The notes beneath the pieces are model-generated. The model had not been told where the DNA came from, did not search any database, and saw only the letters and a list, made by a program, of their open reading frames with translations. Source: Antilocapra americana (taxonomy: Eukaryota > Chordata > Mammalia > Artiodactyla > Antilocapridae). From it: DNA of 64,000 bases. Both the position numbers and the translations under genes were made by a program. The stretch is taken from positions 6,692,638-6,756,637 of the forward strand of contig ML660203.1 of NCBI GenBank assembly GCA_007570785.1, in the 5' to 3' direction. Below are positions 44,626-56,700 of the stretch, piece by piece (position 1 is the stretch's first letter; each line of letters starts with the position of its first letter).

Positions 44626-44899
44626 CTGGGGAGACAAAGGCAGGATCAGGGGGAGTCTGGGGAGTGGGGGCCATTGTGGCAGGTCATGTCGCACCTCTCC
44701 CTGAACCCCGGCACCCGGGGGTGCGTGCTGTTCTAACGCCTCTAGGGGCACCCACTGTGGCGGCTGTGCTCAAACTCCTTGGGTCCTGCCCTCCAGGCCC
44801 GTGGTGGACCAACTCCCAGGCCCTTGCCCACGTTCTTCTCCTGGCCAAGCCTTCCTCCACTTAACACACAAAGTGGAGCAGGCACTGGCCCGGAGGCGG

Positions 44900-45010
44900 T
44901 GGTTCTCAGAATGTGACCCCAACCAGCAGCAGCAACATCATGCAGGAACTTGTTAGAAATACAGATGTCGGGAGTTCCCCGGTGGTCCAGTGGTGAGGAT
45001 CACTGCTGAA
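44900..45010. repeat. MER5A fragment cut by a short tRNA-Glu SINE head
   Basis: 44900-44968 matches MER5A (cggtggttctcagaatgtga, aacttgttagaaatacagat). 44972-45008 is a CHR/tRNA-Glu head (ttccccggtggtccagtggt) that stops after about 37 bases. Confidence 0.65.
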
Positions 45011-46129
45011 GCAGGTGTGCAGGGGAGTATTTGGGAGTGAGCGGCAGGAGCAAGCAGAGCTGGGGCTTGAGCGGAGGGCAGACCTGGTCCTGCTGAGAGG
45101 GGAGCAAAGGGGTGCGGGCACGGGGCAGGCGGGCCTGTCAGTACTTCCCTGGAGATGAGAAGTTACGAGGGCTTTAAGCAGAGGAATGACATGGTCTGTC
45201 TATTCACCAGCGCTCACTCTAGCTGCCACAAGAAAGGTGCTGTGAAGGGGCCAAGGGCAGGATGAAGGAGATGTGATTCGATGGTGGTCCGGCCCAAGGT
45301 CATGGTAGAGGAGAGATGTCTTCAGATTTTAGGTGTCCTGACAGTGGCTCCAGCAGGACGGGGTGGGAGAGGGAGAGACATGGTACTAAAGCCATCAAGA
45401 AATACGGCAGGAGAGGTGGAGGTAGTGGAGAGGGTGAGGGTGAGCGCGGACTCCTCCAAGGAGTGAGGGGGCTGGTGTCCACGTCACACGGGCAGGGCTG
45501 GGGTACAGGCCACTGACACTGAGATTCACACAAATGGGCGTTTTCTGGGAAAGGGGAGGAAGAATGGTCTAGAGGCACCCGGGAAGAGCATGGAAGACCC
45601 CTCTGAGAGAAGCAGGTACCACTTGAGCGGGCCCATCCCAGGGAGAGTTTCAGTCAGAGCAGGAAGATACAGGAAATGACGTCTAAAGAGAATGGGAACG
45701 CGGGACACGATGCTGATGACAGGACATCATCAGAGTTGTAAGGTGGGCAAACGCGTCGAGTTTACCTGTTACCCCAGCACAACACGTAACACTCCTCCAT
45801 TTTATTCTTGAAAGTGTCCGGCTCCCGGGTTATGTGGCCAGCTGGTTTTAGGACGTGGGAGGGGGTGGGATATGGCACAGACACGATGTGAGGAGCTCCG
45901 GGATGAGAGGGCAGGGCTGGGTGGAGAGTGGGGTCCTGGGCTTGCTGGGGTGACTCCCACGAGCAGGTGCACAGAGCCCAGTGGATGGCGGTCCTGCTCC
46001 TCTGAGCACTGACGGTGCCCTGCCCTGCCCTTGGGAGATGATGTGACATCCTGTTTGAATCCTGCCCTGACTCACAGTCCCAGGGGGCCTTGCATGGTCT
46101 CCCCTCTGAAAATGCACATAAAGAGCTTA

Positions 46130-46395
46130 GTGATAACGGATGTTCCACTGGCTCCCTCCTCCAGCCTGCTTTGCTCGGGCCAGTAAACGTCTCTCACTGC
46201 AATCCCACAGCTCTAAGAACCATCTTAAAGGACACCGTCTCCTTGAAGTCCTGCCGAGTCACCTCTGACCCCTACTCCCCTCCCCAGGCCTGTCTTCTGT
46301 CTGATCCTCTACTTGTCCCTCTCTCCATCCAGACTGGCAGCTTCATGAAGGCAGGGGCTTTTGCCTCACTCTCAGCTGAATTCCCAGCAGAGCTG
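46130..46395 (+). repeat. L2 fragment
   Basis: An L2-like order: gtcttctgtctgatcctcta, then gcagcttcatgaaggcaggg. Confidence 0.55.
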
Positions 46396-47394
46396 GGCTG
46401 ACAGCCAGCTCCTGGCTGTTTTGTGAATAACCTCCCAGAGCAGAGCACCTGCAGGTCTGCCCCCAGCCCCCTGCCTGGGTGGCCGGAGACAGAACAATAG
46501 ACAACTCTCTCACAAGAGGCGTCTTGTCTTTGTAATAAAACATCTGCTGATCCAAATCAGACAAAGACTTGGGGAAAGGAGGAAAGCATGCAAACCCTCC
46601 CCACCTTTCCCCCACCGGGCTTGGGCAATCTCTTGCTCCTGCCACTTCTGCACGTCTCCATCCTCTTTATGACTTTGGGCATGTGCTGGAAAAGGCGAAT
46701 TAGGATTCAGACATGTGCCAGCTGTGTGTCTCCCCTCTGGAAACCATCCTCTCCTGTGAGGCCCATCCATCACCTCCAACAGCAAATGGCTATGATCCCT
46801 TCCATGAAGGCTCCTTAAAGGGAGGGCTGGGGTGATGAGAGAACAGGAAGCGGGTGGTGGGAGAAGGCTCTGGGCTGGTATGTAAGTGGTACTTTTTTAC
46901 TCACATGTGAATGATCTAGTCGCTGCCCCAGGAGAGAGAGAAATGACCATTATAGCATTTAATACCCTCAGAGGCCGGGCCTGAGAGCAAGAATCTTAAT
47001 GGACTGAACTAACACTTTGTTCTCCTAATGGATTCTCAGACCCAGGAGAGAAGGAAGTGAGACACAGTCTGATCCTTTGGGGCAGTGCTTTTCCAAGTAA
47101 AGCCAGCTTCCCTGGAGGGACGTTATCGCTTTCCAGGAATGCGTAGAGTAGAGCACCAATGTCTGTATCAATCCCCTTGCTGGATCGCTGCTACAAAGGC
47201 CATAAAAAAATACCTGCCACCACGGTACACCACGGTACACAGAGCACCCATCGATAGACAAGTCTCCTTGGACGCTCCACATGCGGAGAAGGAGGAAACA
47301 GTCAGATTACCTGCTCTCTGGAAACAGGCTGTGAAGGAAGGGAGTAAAATGAGGAAGAGGAATGGGACCTCACACGTGGAGAACACTGGTTATG

Positions 47395-47550
47395 TGCCTG
47401 GCATTTATATATGTTGTCTTACTGAATCTTTGCAGCAATCCTACAAGACAAAGAGCACCTTCTCTGTTTACAGATGGGGAAACTGAGGCTTATTAGAGAG
47501 CTGAAGCAACCTGCCGAGGTGCAGCATGGCAGAGAGGCTGAGATTCAAAC
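47395..47550 (-). repeat. MIR copy
   Basis: Antisense MIR: tttacagatggggaaactga, then gctgagattcaaaccaag. Confidence 0.75.
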
Positions 47551-49059
47551 CAAGAACATGTGTGAGAAGTGAAAAGGGCACCTCCAAAGCCACTGGGGGG
47601 TAGGGTAGCTGGTCCCCCAGGTGGCATCCTCTTGTCTAGGGTGTATGCTACCTCACCCGTTCCCCATCCTTTGGGTAACAGTCTCCGAGGCAGTCCAGCT
47701 CTGGCAGGGCATCTGGCGTCAACGTCCTCATAACAGGCAAGGCTCTGGAGGGGATGTCTGGGGGTGAAGGGGCCTCAGCAGGCAGAACAGACGTGGAGTG
47801 CTGGCTGGGGCCACAGTCCCTTGTTCCCAGTCACCGAATGTCAGGGCTGGCAGGACTCTCAGAAATGTATGGCAACCGGAGGGACAGGGGAGCAGCCAGG
47901 GACCCACAGCAAGCCGGCCCCAGGAGCAGACCTGACAAGCCCTGGGTGCTCTCCCACTGGCCCTGGCAGCTGGTACCAGCTGTGCACCTCACGTCTTGCC
48001 CTCCACCCCTGACCCCAACTCGTTCTTTGTTTCCAGATTAGAATCCTATTTGGAGCAAACTGTGGTGGGGCCGGCTACCTCCAGTTATTATAGCTGCAGC
48101 AGTTTATAAATATTGAACAGATCCCTCCCAGAGGTCTTAGGAAAGAGTTCTCTTTGCTGTGTGTGTAAGAAAGGGAGAGAATGAAGGGGAAAAAGAGATG
48201 CTAGGTGAGGGGAGAACTTCAGGGTAGGGGAGAGGGAGGGGGAGAGAGGGAGTCGGTCTGGAGAGTGAGAAAGATGGGGCGGATACATCCACTCCGTTCT
48301 CTCCTTCCCCAGCATTTTCAAATGATCTTATAATAAAGGCTTTGATGGAGCTCAGGAACAGGCAGCAGCGTTGAATGCATAAATATTAAAGCAAACTTTA
48401 GACAGCAGGTTTACTATTCAGACATGGAATACGAGCTGTTTTGTTTATGTTAAGAGGGAGAGGGAGGGGCACATCCAGACTGGAAGATGGGGAAGAACCA
48501 TTGTCCAGGACACAGACTGGGACCGGTGCTCACAAGCCCGGTTCAGGTCTCTGGATCTTTAGCCTTAAACGCTCACCCCTGAAAAAGTATAGGAGGAAGG
48601 GTGAGTGGGGAGAAGAGGAACGTCAACATTTTTACACTGAAAACCCTGGAAGACATAGAAATAATAACAAAATAGAAACTGTGAGAGTAGGGCCCTTGAG
48701 GTCTAACAGAGATTCTTCAGAAACAAGGATGGATGCGGAAGGACTAACGTGATCTCTGGAGGAGAATGTTGTGCTGGGGCTGCAACTGGGGGTGTACGTT
48801 TCATGAGGGACATCATGACAGTGAAACTCACTTAAGGAGAAACAGCAGGAAGCTTATCCTTTGCTTACGATGCTAACAGGGTCACATCCCCACGGACTGT
48901 TTTCCCACAGACATTTCAGCTGCCTGGAAAAGCACCACCACCCCGTCTGCCTCACCAGGCCTTGAAGAGTGAGGTCTGGGTTGGGCTTTCCCGATTGCCT
49001 CTGAGTCCAGGCTGTTGCCAGCACCAGTGAAAGGATGAGGCCAGGGAAGGGAACGAAGG

Positions 49060-49440
49060 AATCTGCATTTACTGAGCAAGTATTCTGTCCCAGGCCCCTA
49101 GCTGCATCTTTATTTCAGCCATCCTTAGGGGATTGCTTTTTACAGAGGAGGAAACCAAGGCGCACACATATTATCTACTAACTTACTCCCAAGCTACAGA
49201 GAGCCAGAATCCTGCTGGACTGTGCATCTCAGTTCTACCTCTTCCCACGTGAGCTGGGACTCAAACCACACCGGTGAAGGTAGCTAATGTCATCAGGCAC
49301 TTACCGTGTGCCAACATGGAAGCACTTTACCTGTAGAACCTCATCTAATTCTCACAGCAAACTTTTGAGATGTGTTATTCATTTCCATCTTATAGATGCA
49401 GGAGCTGCTTAGGAGAAGAGCACGTAGCTGCCCAAGATTA
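49060..49440 (-). repeat. Two antisense MIR copies
   Basis: 49060-49190 has ttacagaggaggaaaccaag. 49275-49440 has tctcacagcaaacttttgag and cttatagatgcaggagctgc. Confidence 0.6.
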
Positions 49441-50004
49441 AACAGGCCCCTCTTCAGGATCCCTTCCTGCCTCCCTAAACCCTAGAGGCCCCAGCAGCCA
49501 AGGCCTGGTGGAAGTCACACACACATGAACACGTTGTCAAAGAGAAATCCCAGAAGCTTCTGCAGCTTGCAAATCACAGAGGGCAAGCTCAGGTTACCAA
49601 GCGCTCCAAATCAATATGAAACACATGTTTAGGAGCTTCTGAGACAGGACTTCAAGCCATAAGGAACACAAGCAAATCAAAGGGCCAGGAGCCAATCTCT
49701 GAAAGCGTTCTGAAGTCTTTGGCTCAGTCTTTTCGCCACCAGTGAGAGTTTTTTGAGTCAGTAATCCTCTAAGCTTTCCTCTGCCAAACAGCCTAACACC
49801 ACATGGTCTTATAACAAACTCACCAGTGACTGAAACATTCAGGAGATTCACTGGAGGCTTCCATGGTAAGCCCTGGCACAAGTATTTATACTGAGAAGTA
49901 TTTCCAGGTCACAGGTCCTACTCCACATCCAATGAGGGGACCACTCAATGTACCCCTGCATTTACCTGTGGAGGTGTCACATGTTTCGAGAAGCAATGTT
50001 CTTA

Positions 50005-50215
50005 TTTAGTCATCAGCTTCATGGGGACAGAACGTGCAAGGTGGTTGCCAGAGGCTAGGGGAGAGGGCAATGGGGGAGTTAAGGGTTTAATGGGTACAGC
50101 CTTTCAATTCTGCTGAAATGAAAGTAAGTTCTGCGGATAGAGGTCGGTGATGGCTGCAGCGGTTAAGACGGTAACTCCTGTGCATGTTCTACCACAATTA
50201 AAAAACAGAAACAAG
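50005..50215 (+). repeat. L1M 3' UTR fragment
   Basis: Sense L1: ggtggttgccagaggctagg, then ttctaccacaattaaaaaac. Confidence 0.75.
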
Positions 50216-50534
50216 CACCTCTTCTTGCAGCCTCTCTGGATCTTCAGGCTCTCTCTCCATCTCCAGCAGAATTAACTGTGTTTTCTGGATTCCCACTCCA
50301 TCTCTTTGTGTAGTGGTTGTTTATTCCCCATTCGAGGGGACCCAATTCCCCTGGGAACAGGGTCTCCTCGGTGTGTCTAGGGAGCCCATCGAGTGCCCTG
50401 TGATGCTGCTGGGTGCTCTGAAAAGATGGCTGCCCTGAATTTTCTTTCTTGAAATGCTTGAGGAGTGTATCAGCCAACTGGCCCAGTTAGAGCTTTCCTT
50501 TCTGCCAGATAGAAAGACTGACTGAGTCTGGATC

Positions 50535-50690
50535 CAGTTTTCCTGCATTAAGAGCGACTTGGGTAACATCACTTAACCTCCGTAGGTCCTGGCTTCCTTG
50601 TGGGCACAATGGAGATTGTAATCCTGCTTTTAGGGCTCTTGTGAGAACTGGAGAGCGTACATTAGAAGCCTGGCACAGAGGATGTGCTTG
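50535..50690 (+). repeat. MIR fragment
   Basis: It contains gcgacttgggtaacatcact and cttccttgtgggcacaatgg. Confidence 0.5.
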
Positions 50691-51402
50691 GGAGTGGCCC
50701 CTCTGCCTACTGTGACCCTGATTTCTGGAACACAAAGAAGCCTGAAGTGCCACCTTTAGCAGCATCCCCAGTGAGCATCAGCCGAGCCCCTTCTGTGTGG
50801 CACGCGCGGCCCAGGCACCAGAAGATAAAAGGCAGGACGACTCTCACTGCCCATGTGGGGCACGCGGTCCTTCTCTAGTATGGAGACCGCTGCCCCCAGG
50901 TGGTGCTACAGGCCTCGGGCCAGAGCGGCTACCCGTTCAGGGAAGGCTGGACTTCAGGAGCACCGAGTACACAGTCTGCAGACCGAGGGGCTTTAATGAG
51001 CCATCAATTATTTCCAGCTCTCTTGGCACCCCCAGTACAAAAGGAGGGAGGGAAACTGTGAGAAAGGGGACAGAAATAAAATGGGAAGAGTCCCCTGCTG
51101 GGCCTGCCTCATCAGCGTTTTCCTGAGACCCCAAGGGATCCATCAGCTGTCATCCTGCCAGCAAAACTTGGGAAATATGTAGGCCATAAAATCAAAGAAA
51201 AAAGCTTGCATCTAATTAGTATGATAAAAAAAAAAAAAGGAAGCAACCCAAACTGAAAAACAAAATTAAAATCAAAGAGGACACACTGATGAGCTGGTTT
51301 TCTTTATGAGGCTTTGTTTTTTTGCGCATTTTGATGGAATGAAGGCTGGGGGAGGGAGTGAAGGCTTTTAAGAGGTGGGCCTGAAGCAGAAGCCCAGCCG
51401 TT

Positions 51403-51432
51403 GTCCCCTACCCAGTCGTCCCCTACCCAGTC
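51403..51432 (+). repeat. Perfect 15-base tandem duplication
   Basis: GTCCCCTACCCAGTC occurs twice in a row (51403-51417 and 51418-51432). Confidence 0.95.
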
Positions 51433-51619
51433 CCGTGGTAGCCTCACCCCTTTTCAACCTCAGTACTGTCTGGAGGGTGCTTGTTGGACCTTATTTACGG
51501 GCTGAGGAAAGGTGGACTGTGGTACAGCTCTGCCACCCAACACCAAAGACAGAGCGGCTTCCTGGGGCCAGTGTGAGCCCTTTATTATAACCTTAGCCTT
51601 CCATCTGGAGAGAACACTT

Positions 51620-51710
51620 TGTGTGTGTGTGTGTATGGTCAGCATCCTATGAGGACCTCTTTGACGTGTGTGTGTGTGTGTGTGTGGTCAGCATCCTATG
51701 AGGACCTCTT

Positions 51711-51751
<41 letters not shown>

Positions 51752-51779
51752 GTCAGCATCCTGTGAGGACATCTTTGAC
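51620..51779 (+). repeat. Compound GT minisatellite, three units
   Basis: Each unit is a GT run followed by a 29-base core starting GGTCAGCATCCT and ending TCTTTGAC. Cores lie at 51637-51665, 51686-51714 and 51751-51779. The first two cores are identical and the third has two changes. Confidence 0.97.
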
Positions 51780-51939
51780 CTGGGCAGTGGCATCTGATCC
51801 CCTGGCTTTAAATATCACCTCCCTACTAAAGACTTCCAGTTGTCCAAACTAGCACCGCTCCTGCCCGAATGAGAATGTCTGCTCTCCGCTGGCCAACACA
51901 GGGGTGCGGGCGCTGCCTGTCCCTCCGAACTCACCATGT

Positions 51940-52385
51940 ACCCAACAGAACTTGAGAGCCTTGTTCAGAAACACTCCCAATCCCACCTGATGCTCCAGCC
52001 TCCCGTATCCCTGCGAGGCCTCCCCTGATGGGGGAGACTCCGTAGGAAGGCCACTGATGTCCTGTTCTGCCTCAGGCCTCTGCTCCCTCTGCCTGGGCTG
52101 TGCTTCCTCCCTAGACACCCTTCCCAGTCCTGAGAGCATCCTCTCTCTCTTCCCTGGGATTCCGGGTGTGGCCTGTGCCTCCGTTACTGCCTCCTCATCA
52201 CTCCTTTAACACTCTGTTCACAACTTCAATGCAGCACTTATCACGTTATAATTAGTTTCCAGTCTCTCTCCCCCTAGACCATGAACCCTTAGGACAGGGA
52301 TATTGCTGATTCTTCCCTGTCTCTCTAGTCTTGGATACAGAGCCTGGCACCCAGCAACACTGGCTGAGTAGTTGTTGAAGCATGT
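51940..52385 (+). repeat. L2 3' region
   Basis: An L2 pattern with tcacgttataattagtttcc, accatgaacccttaggacag and gagcctggcacccagcaaca. Confidence 0.65.
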
Positions 52386-52582
52386 ATTTTGTTTGGCTCA
52401 GTAGGAAAGAATCTGCCTACCAAACAGGAGACGTGGGTTCGATCCCTGGGTTCGACCTCCTAGTGTAGGAAATAGCAACCTACTAGAGCATGCTTGCCTG
52501 GATAATCTCATAGACAGAGGAGCCTGGTGGGCTACAGTTCATGGGGTTGCAAAGAGTCAGACAGGACTTAGCGACTAAACCA
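52386..52582 (+). repeat. Bov-tA SINE
   Basis: A sense copy (tcagtaggaaagaatctgcc to cttagcgactaaaccatg), more diverged than the others. Confidence 0.88.
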
Positions 52583-52739
52583 TGTCCCCCCAAAAGACTA
52601 AAAACTCTGTGAGGGCAGGAGCTGTGTGACACCTTAGTAGCACAGCATTAGCACTGTGCTGAGCCCTGAGGAGTCTCAGTAAATATTTGCCAATTTAAAT
52701 TCACACAAGGGTAGGGTTTAATTCAACAATGTTTAAAAT

Positions 52740-52940
52740 ATTCCCTGGGTGTCCACTATGTGCCTGGCATTGCTCTAGGTGCTGAGGAGACATGGGGATC
52801 AAGCCAATGGCCCTGCATCACAGAGCTTACATTTTAATGCATGAGACACACAGAACAAGTAAACAGAGACATAAATAAAAATAATTACAGACTGTGATAA
52901 GGGCTAGGAAAGAAATAAACAGGGTGCTATGATGGGAAAT
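52740..52940 (+). repeat. Old interspersed repeat, family uncertain
   Basis: It contains ctatgtgcctggcattgctc, agagcttacattttaatgca and ctgtgataagggctaggaaa. I recognise it as a common mammalian repeat but cannot name the family safely. Confidence 0.5.
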
Positions 52941-53904
52941 AACAGATGGAGAGAAGTGGATTGATTCAGGATTGAGGCTGGGGGCAGGAATGGCAGATTT
53001 ACTAAGGGACTGGCTGTGAAGGGGGCTGGAGAGAGAGCTGAAGCGCCGGACCTGGGTCTGGAAGGAGGGATCTGAGAGTCTGGACAGTGGGGGAAAGAAA
53101 GCGACTGGGGGAGGAACAAGAGTGGTGGGAATGAACGCAGCATCTGTGCAGGCTGTTCACCTGCTCACCTGGCCAGACAATCAACAAATGTGTACTCAGC
53201 ACCCAGTACGCGCCCAGTACTTTAACAGGCACTCGGGGAATAAACTGGGCTCTGAGGGGGACTGAGCTGGCTTGCAACAACCGAAAATCCTGAATAACCT
53301 CAGGTATACATGTTAGGATATCAGGAAGAAAAGCATTCCCCTACTAGGTGTTAAAAATGCTCCTCCTTTCTCAGAAGATCACTGTTTCGATCATGGGGAT
53401 GGAGGTGCAGGGAGAAGCCTAAATGCAAGACAGCAGAGCTGAGAGTCACAGAAAGTTCTAATTGAGCACGTGGACATTGAAAATGAATGCCCTTTAGAGG
53501 CTGGGCTTGCACATCCCCCAGCTGCACCTGAGAGAGGAGGCATCAGGACACCTAGAGCAGAAACTCACGTGACGGTGACACTGAGGGGAAAAACGGAGCA
53601 TCCAGGACGCCACTATGGGAGACGCTAGGTGAGGCTCATGAACGGGTTCCCCCTCTCCTCTTTCTCACGGGGAAGACAATACATTCCAGTGCCTCACAGG
53701 CTCCATCGGAAAAAATGGGCACAAGATTTACCATCCCCACCCGCCGTGGAGGGCGGTGATGATCATGTGGCTTCCAGTCCTAGGTTTTCACCCACACAGT
53801 TCCTTTGTTTTGGAATGTCTAAGACCCAGCTCAATGTTCCTGCTCCCACACAGCTTCCCATGGGATATTAGCCGTGCCTCACTTGTAATACTGCTGACGA
53901 TAGT

Positions 53905-54140
53905 TATCATCACAGTTCATAGTACTCACAATACCATTTACCAAGCAAACAGCAAATACTCAGCTAGCATTTACCAAGAACTTATGAACTGGAGATACTT
54001 TCCATATATCATCTCATTTAACCCTTTTATCTATTCTAGGAGGTCCCTGAGCAATTGCATATCTTGCCCGAGGTAGCACCGTAAACATCAGGATCAGGAT
54101 TCACTTCCAGGAGCCAGATCTCAGAACCCAGGGCTCTTAA
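53905..54140 (-). repeat. MIR copy
   Basis: Antisense MIR: catatatcatctcatttaac, then gcatatcttgcccgaggtag. Confidence 0.6.
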
Positions 54141-55061
54141 CATCTCCTCACTTTAGATCATTTATCTCCACATTTCAGCTCCCACTTGTAATGGCAGTTA
54201 TAAGCCACTTACCCACACACCCTTCGAGTAAATCTAGCCTAACTCCTCAGCTAAGAAGTGGGCAGAACGAGGGTCAGAGAGAGATGGTACCATCCACCAC
54301 GACTCTGAACCCTGGTGTTATCAGTCACGTCCAGCATGGGCCTCCCGCTGCCACGTGTGCTGGTCTGTGCTAAGTGGTCCGAGGGGGGGCACTGCATCAC
54401 AAAGCTGGCTGAGAGCGTGCTCACCGACCAGAGGCCCCCTGGGAGCCTCTCCAGCTGAGTCAGGTCCAGCCAAAGAGGCAACAGTGCTTGAGGGACCCGC
54501 TGGGGAGGTGAAGGAGATTCGCCTGAGCTGGCCACTAGGCTGGGTGGGTGCTGTCATGGAGCATCTCATGAACTTTTCCAAATTTCTTCTAGATCTTGCT
54601 CACACAGCTGGGGGAAGGCAGAGCTAGCAATGGAAAGCAAGCATGCTTTTTCTCCTATACCACCCTGCCTCAAATTCACTTCCTTCTGCCTTAATTCCAG
54701 CTAGTTCTTATTAGTTTCTTTGTTTTTTTCCCCCTAAGAAAGCAATTTCCTTTCACTACATGCAGTTTGGTCCTGGATTTTTTTGTTTGTTTCTTGTGTG
54801 TGTGTTTTTAAATTTCCAATCCCTAGTGCTTCTTGTTTGTGTTTTTAAAATTCTGGAAGCGGAGGATCAGAGGCAGAGATTAACTAGGTTAGTCTTTGGT
54901 GTTCTGACAGGATGATCTGGACAGACTGAACTGGACAACATGCTTAAGCCTGCAGTGCAGAGAATGCTACACACCAAATTCCAGGGATATAGCCAGAGAT
55001 GGGAAAAAAGCATCATCTAATTAATTCCCTGGAGCCCAGACACAAGCAACATCCAACTCAC

Positions 55062-55134
55062 CCTTGATGATGTGCCTGACGATTTTGATGGAGCTCCCAC
55101 GCATATTCAGGATCTGGTGAACCCTCTGGCGAAT
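55062..55134 (-). CDS. CTNNBL1: CTNNBL1 penultimate coding exon
   Basis: The 73-base exon encodes 24 residues, from Ile-Arg-Gln-Arg-Val-His-Gln through Arg-His-Ile-Ile-Lys, plus the first base of a split Glu codon. The acceptor reads TTATTAG and the donor is G followed by GTGAGT. It joins in frame to NVPQ of the upstream exon (phase 0) and to the terminal exon (phase 1). The sequence matches the human protein as I recall it without visible change. The segment lies in the helical C-terminal part after the armadillo repeats. Confidence 0.95.
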
Positions 55135-55370
55135 CTAATAAGGGAAAGGAAGAGTGGACAGAGAAAGAGCATCATTTGTGCTGGCAGGCATCAGAATACA
55201 TCACATTGGAAGTGTTCACCTCACCCTCACCCCTGAGAAAGGAGGGCCCACGTAGAGTGAAGGAATTCAGGGAGGGTGTGATCCACATCCTTCTTTGAGA
55301 GACTCTTCCTAAGCCAGTGGCAGGCAAGGAAGCAGGGATGGACGGGCCCACCCAGGGCAGCCCCTCCTAC
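55135..55370 (-). other. CTNNBL1: CTNNBL1 short intron
   Basis: This 236-base intron lies between the two adjacent exons, with a GTAGGAGG donor and a TTATTAG acceptor. No repeat was recognised in it. Confidence 0.93.
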
Positions 55371-55508
55371 CTGGGGCACGTTGGCATTGCATATCTCTGC
55401 CATGATGTAGCAGATGTGCTGGAGGACAAACAGCCCGGCGTCCAAGCGCCGGAGGTAGAACTCGTCCTCAATGTCATTGTCTATGATCTCTCCACGCCGG
55501 ACCATGTC
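55371..55508 (-). CDS. CTNNBL1: CTNNBL1 antepenultimate coding exon
   Basis: The exon has 138 bases, or 46 complete codons, with phase 0 at both ends. It starts Asp-Met-Val-Arg-Arg-Gly-Glu-Ile-Ile-Asp and ends NANVPQ, with the recognisable middle FYLRRLDAGLFVLQHICY. The acceptor is TTTCTAG just upstream of 55508 and the donor is GTAGGA from 55370. Compared with human as I recall it, Ile replaces Thr and Asp replaces Glu in the acidic stretch NDIEDEF. The helical segment belongs to the C-terminal region of the armadillo fold. The upstream exon, expected to end around Ile-Glu-Gly-Glu-Lys-His, was searched for up to 64000 and not found. Confidence 0.96.
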
Positions 55509-56164
55509 CTAGAAAGGAATGAACATTGGGGAACAAAAGTCAGATGGTGAGTGGAGGAGGAAAGAATAGGTTTCTAGTCCTCTCACGATTCACAAAAGAA
55601 TAGTAACTACAACTACAACAACAACAAAAGAAAACCACTCTGCCTTCATCTGCCTCCTGCTTATCTCATTATTCTAAAGTATCTTATGTTCTCATTGTTA
55701 ATGGACTAGAGGCTCAAGGAGTCAAGACTAAAGTCCATTTTTTCTCTGTACAATGACTCAAGGCCAAAAGGATCTCATCCACACATTCAACCTGAAAAAA
55801 TAAGCTGATGGGGACATAAATCTATTTATCTGCTTTTACTCATTCTTTACTCCTCAATTCCGCCTCAGTCAGTAACCTCTCTACAAGATATACTTAACTC
55901 TGTTTTTCTTCCAAATCAAATTAACCTAGGGAGGAGAGGCCCTCTTTCTCTACAATTCTGTTTGGGTGCCCTCATGATGGCACAGGTACCTATTCTATGT
56001 GTCCCTTTCAGCTTAAATTTCATTAGATACAAAATGCCAACCTTTCCGTTTCATCCCATGAGTTCAATACTTCCTCAAAGACCTAATCTCTTTCCTCTTT
56101 AGGGAGTCTCTTTCCTAAATAACCCCAGACCTATTAGACTTGCTCTCCCCATAATTGTTCCTGT

Positions 56165-56300
56165 ATAGTGGATTATTTAAAAAACAAACCTAGCTTTATC
56201 CAGATACAATTGATGTACCACAGTATTCAACCATTTAAAATAACAGTTTCGTGTGTAGTCAGTTATGCAACCACCATCACAGTCATTGTAGCATATTTTC
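56165..56300 (-). repeat. L1M 3' fragment
   Basis: Antisense L1: atacaattgatgtaccacag, then gttatgcaaccaccatcaca. Confidence 0.7.
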
Positions 56301-56339
56301 ATTCCACTCCAACCCAAATCCCCTCATCCAGTGGACTAT

Positions 56340-56700
56340 CACCACCTCTGCCAAGACAGCTCTTCTTCCCATTTCAGGGCCTTTATTGCCTCGCTTCCGA
56401 AGGATTCTGGGATATCTCTCATGCCAACACTATAAAGCAACCTCTCCTACAGAGCCTTCCCTGATCATTTAAGGATAACAAAACTCCTCCTTTCCAAAAT
56501 TCCTGACAGTACCCTTGCGGGCCACTCCATGACACACCGTCTTCCGGCCCACCATATCCACACTGATTTCAGTTATCATCAGCTCTCTGTTTCTATAACT
56601 CCCTCTATTTCATGAAGGTAGGCTGTGAGCTCTGTGAATGTGGGGACTGAATTCTGTCTTTACATCCCCAGCTCAGTAAACATCCACGTGGTGAGTGAGA
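56340..56700 (+). repeat. L2 fragment
   Basis: An L2 pattern: acagagccttccctgatcat, then gtaggctgtgagctctgtga, then ccccagctcagtaaacatcc. Confidence 0.65.

Larger units (their letters stand above)
44626..55061 (-). other. CTNNBL1: CTNNBL1 last intron
   Basis: The intron has a GTGAGT donor at the 55061 side and a CCCCAG acceptor at the 44626 side. It holds MIR, MER5, L2, L1 and Bov-tA copies and a compound GT repeat, listed separately. The stretches 45010-46130, 47560-49060, 52940-53900 and 54140-55060 show no recognised gene or repeat. An AT-rich block near 48040-48440 looks like a candidate conserved element. Confidence 0.9.

Noticed and set aside
51620..51779. CRISPR-like array
   Set aside because: Repeats and spacers are GT runs in a mammalian intron. 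There are only three units and no cas genes.
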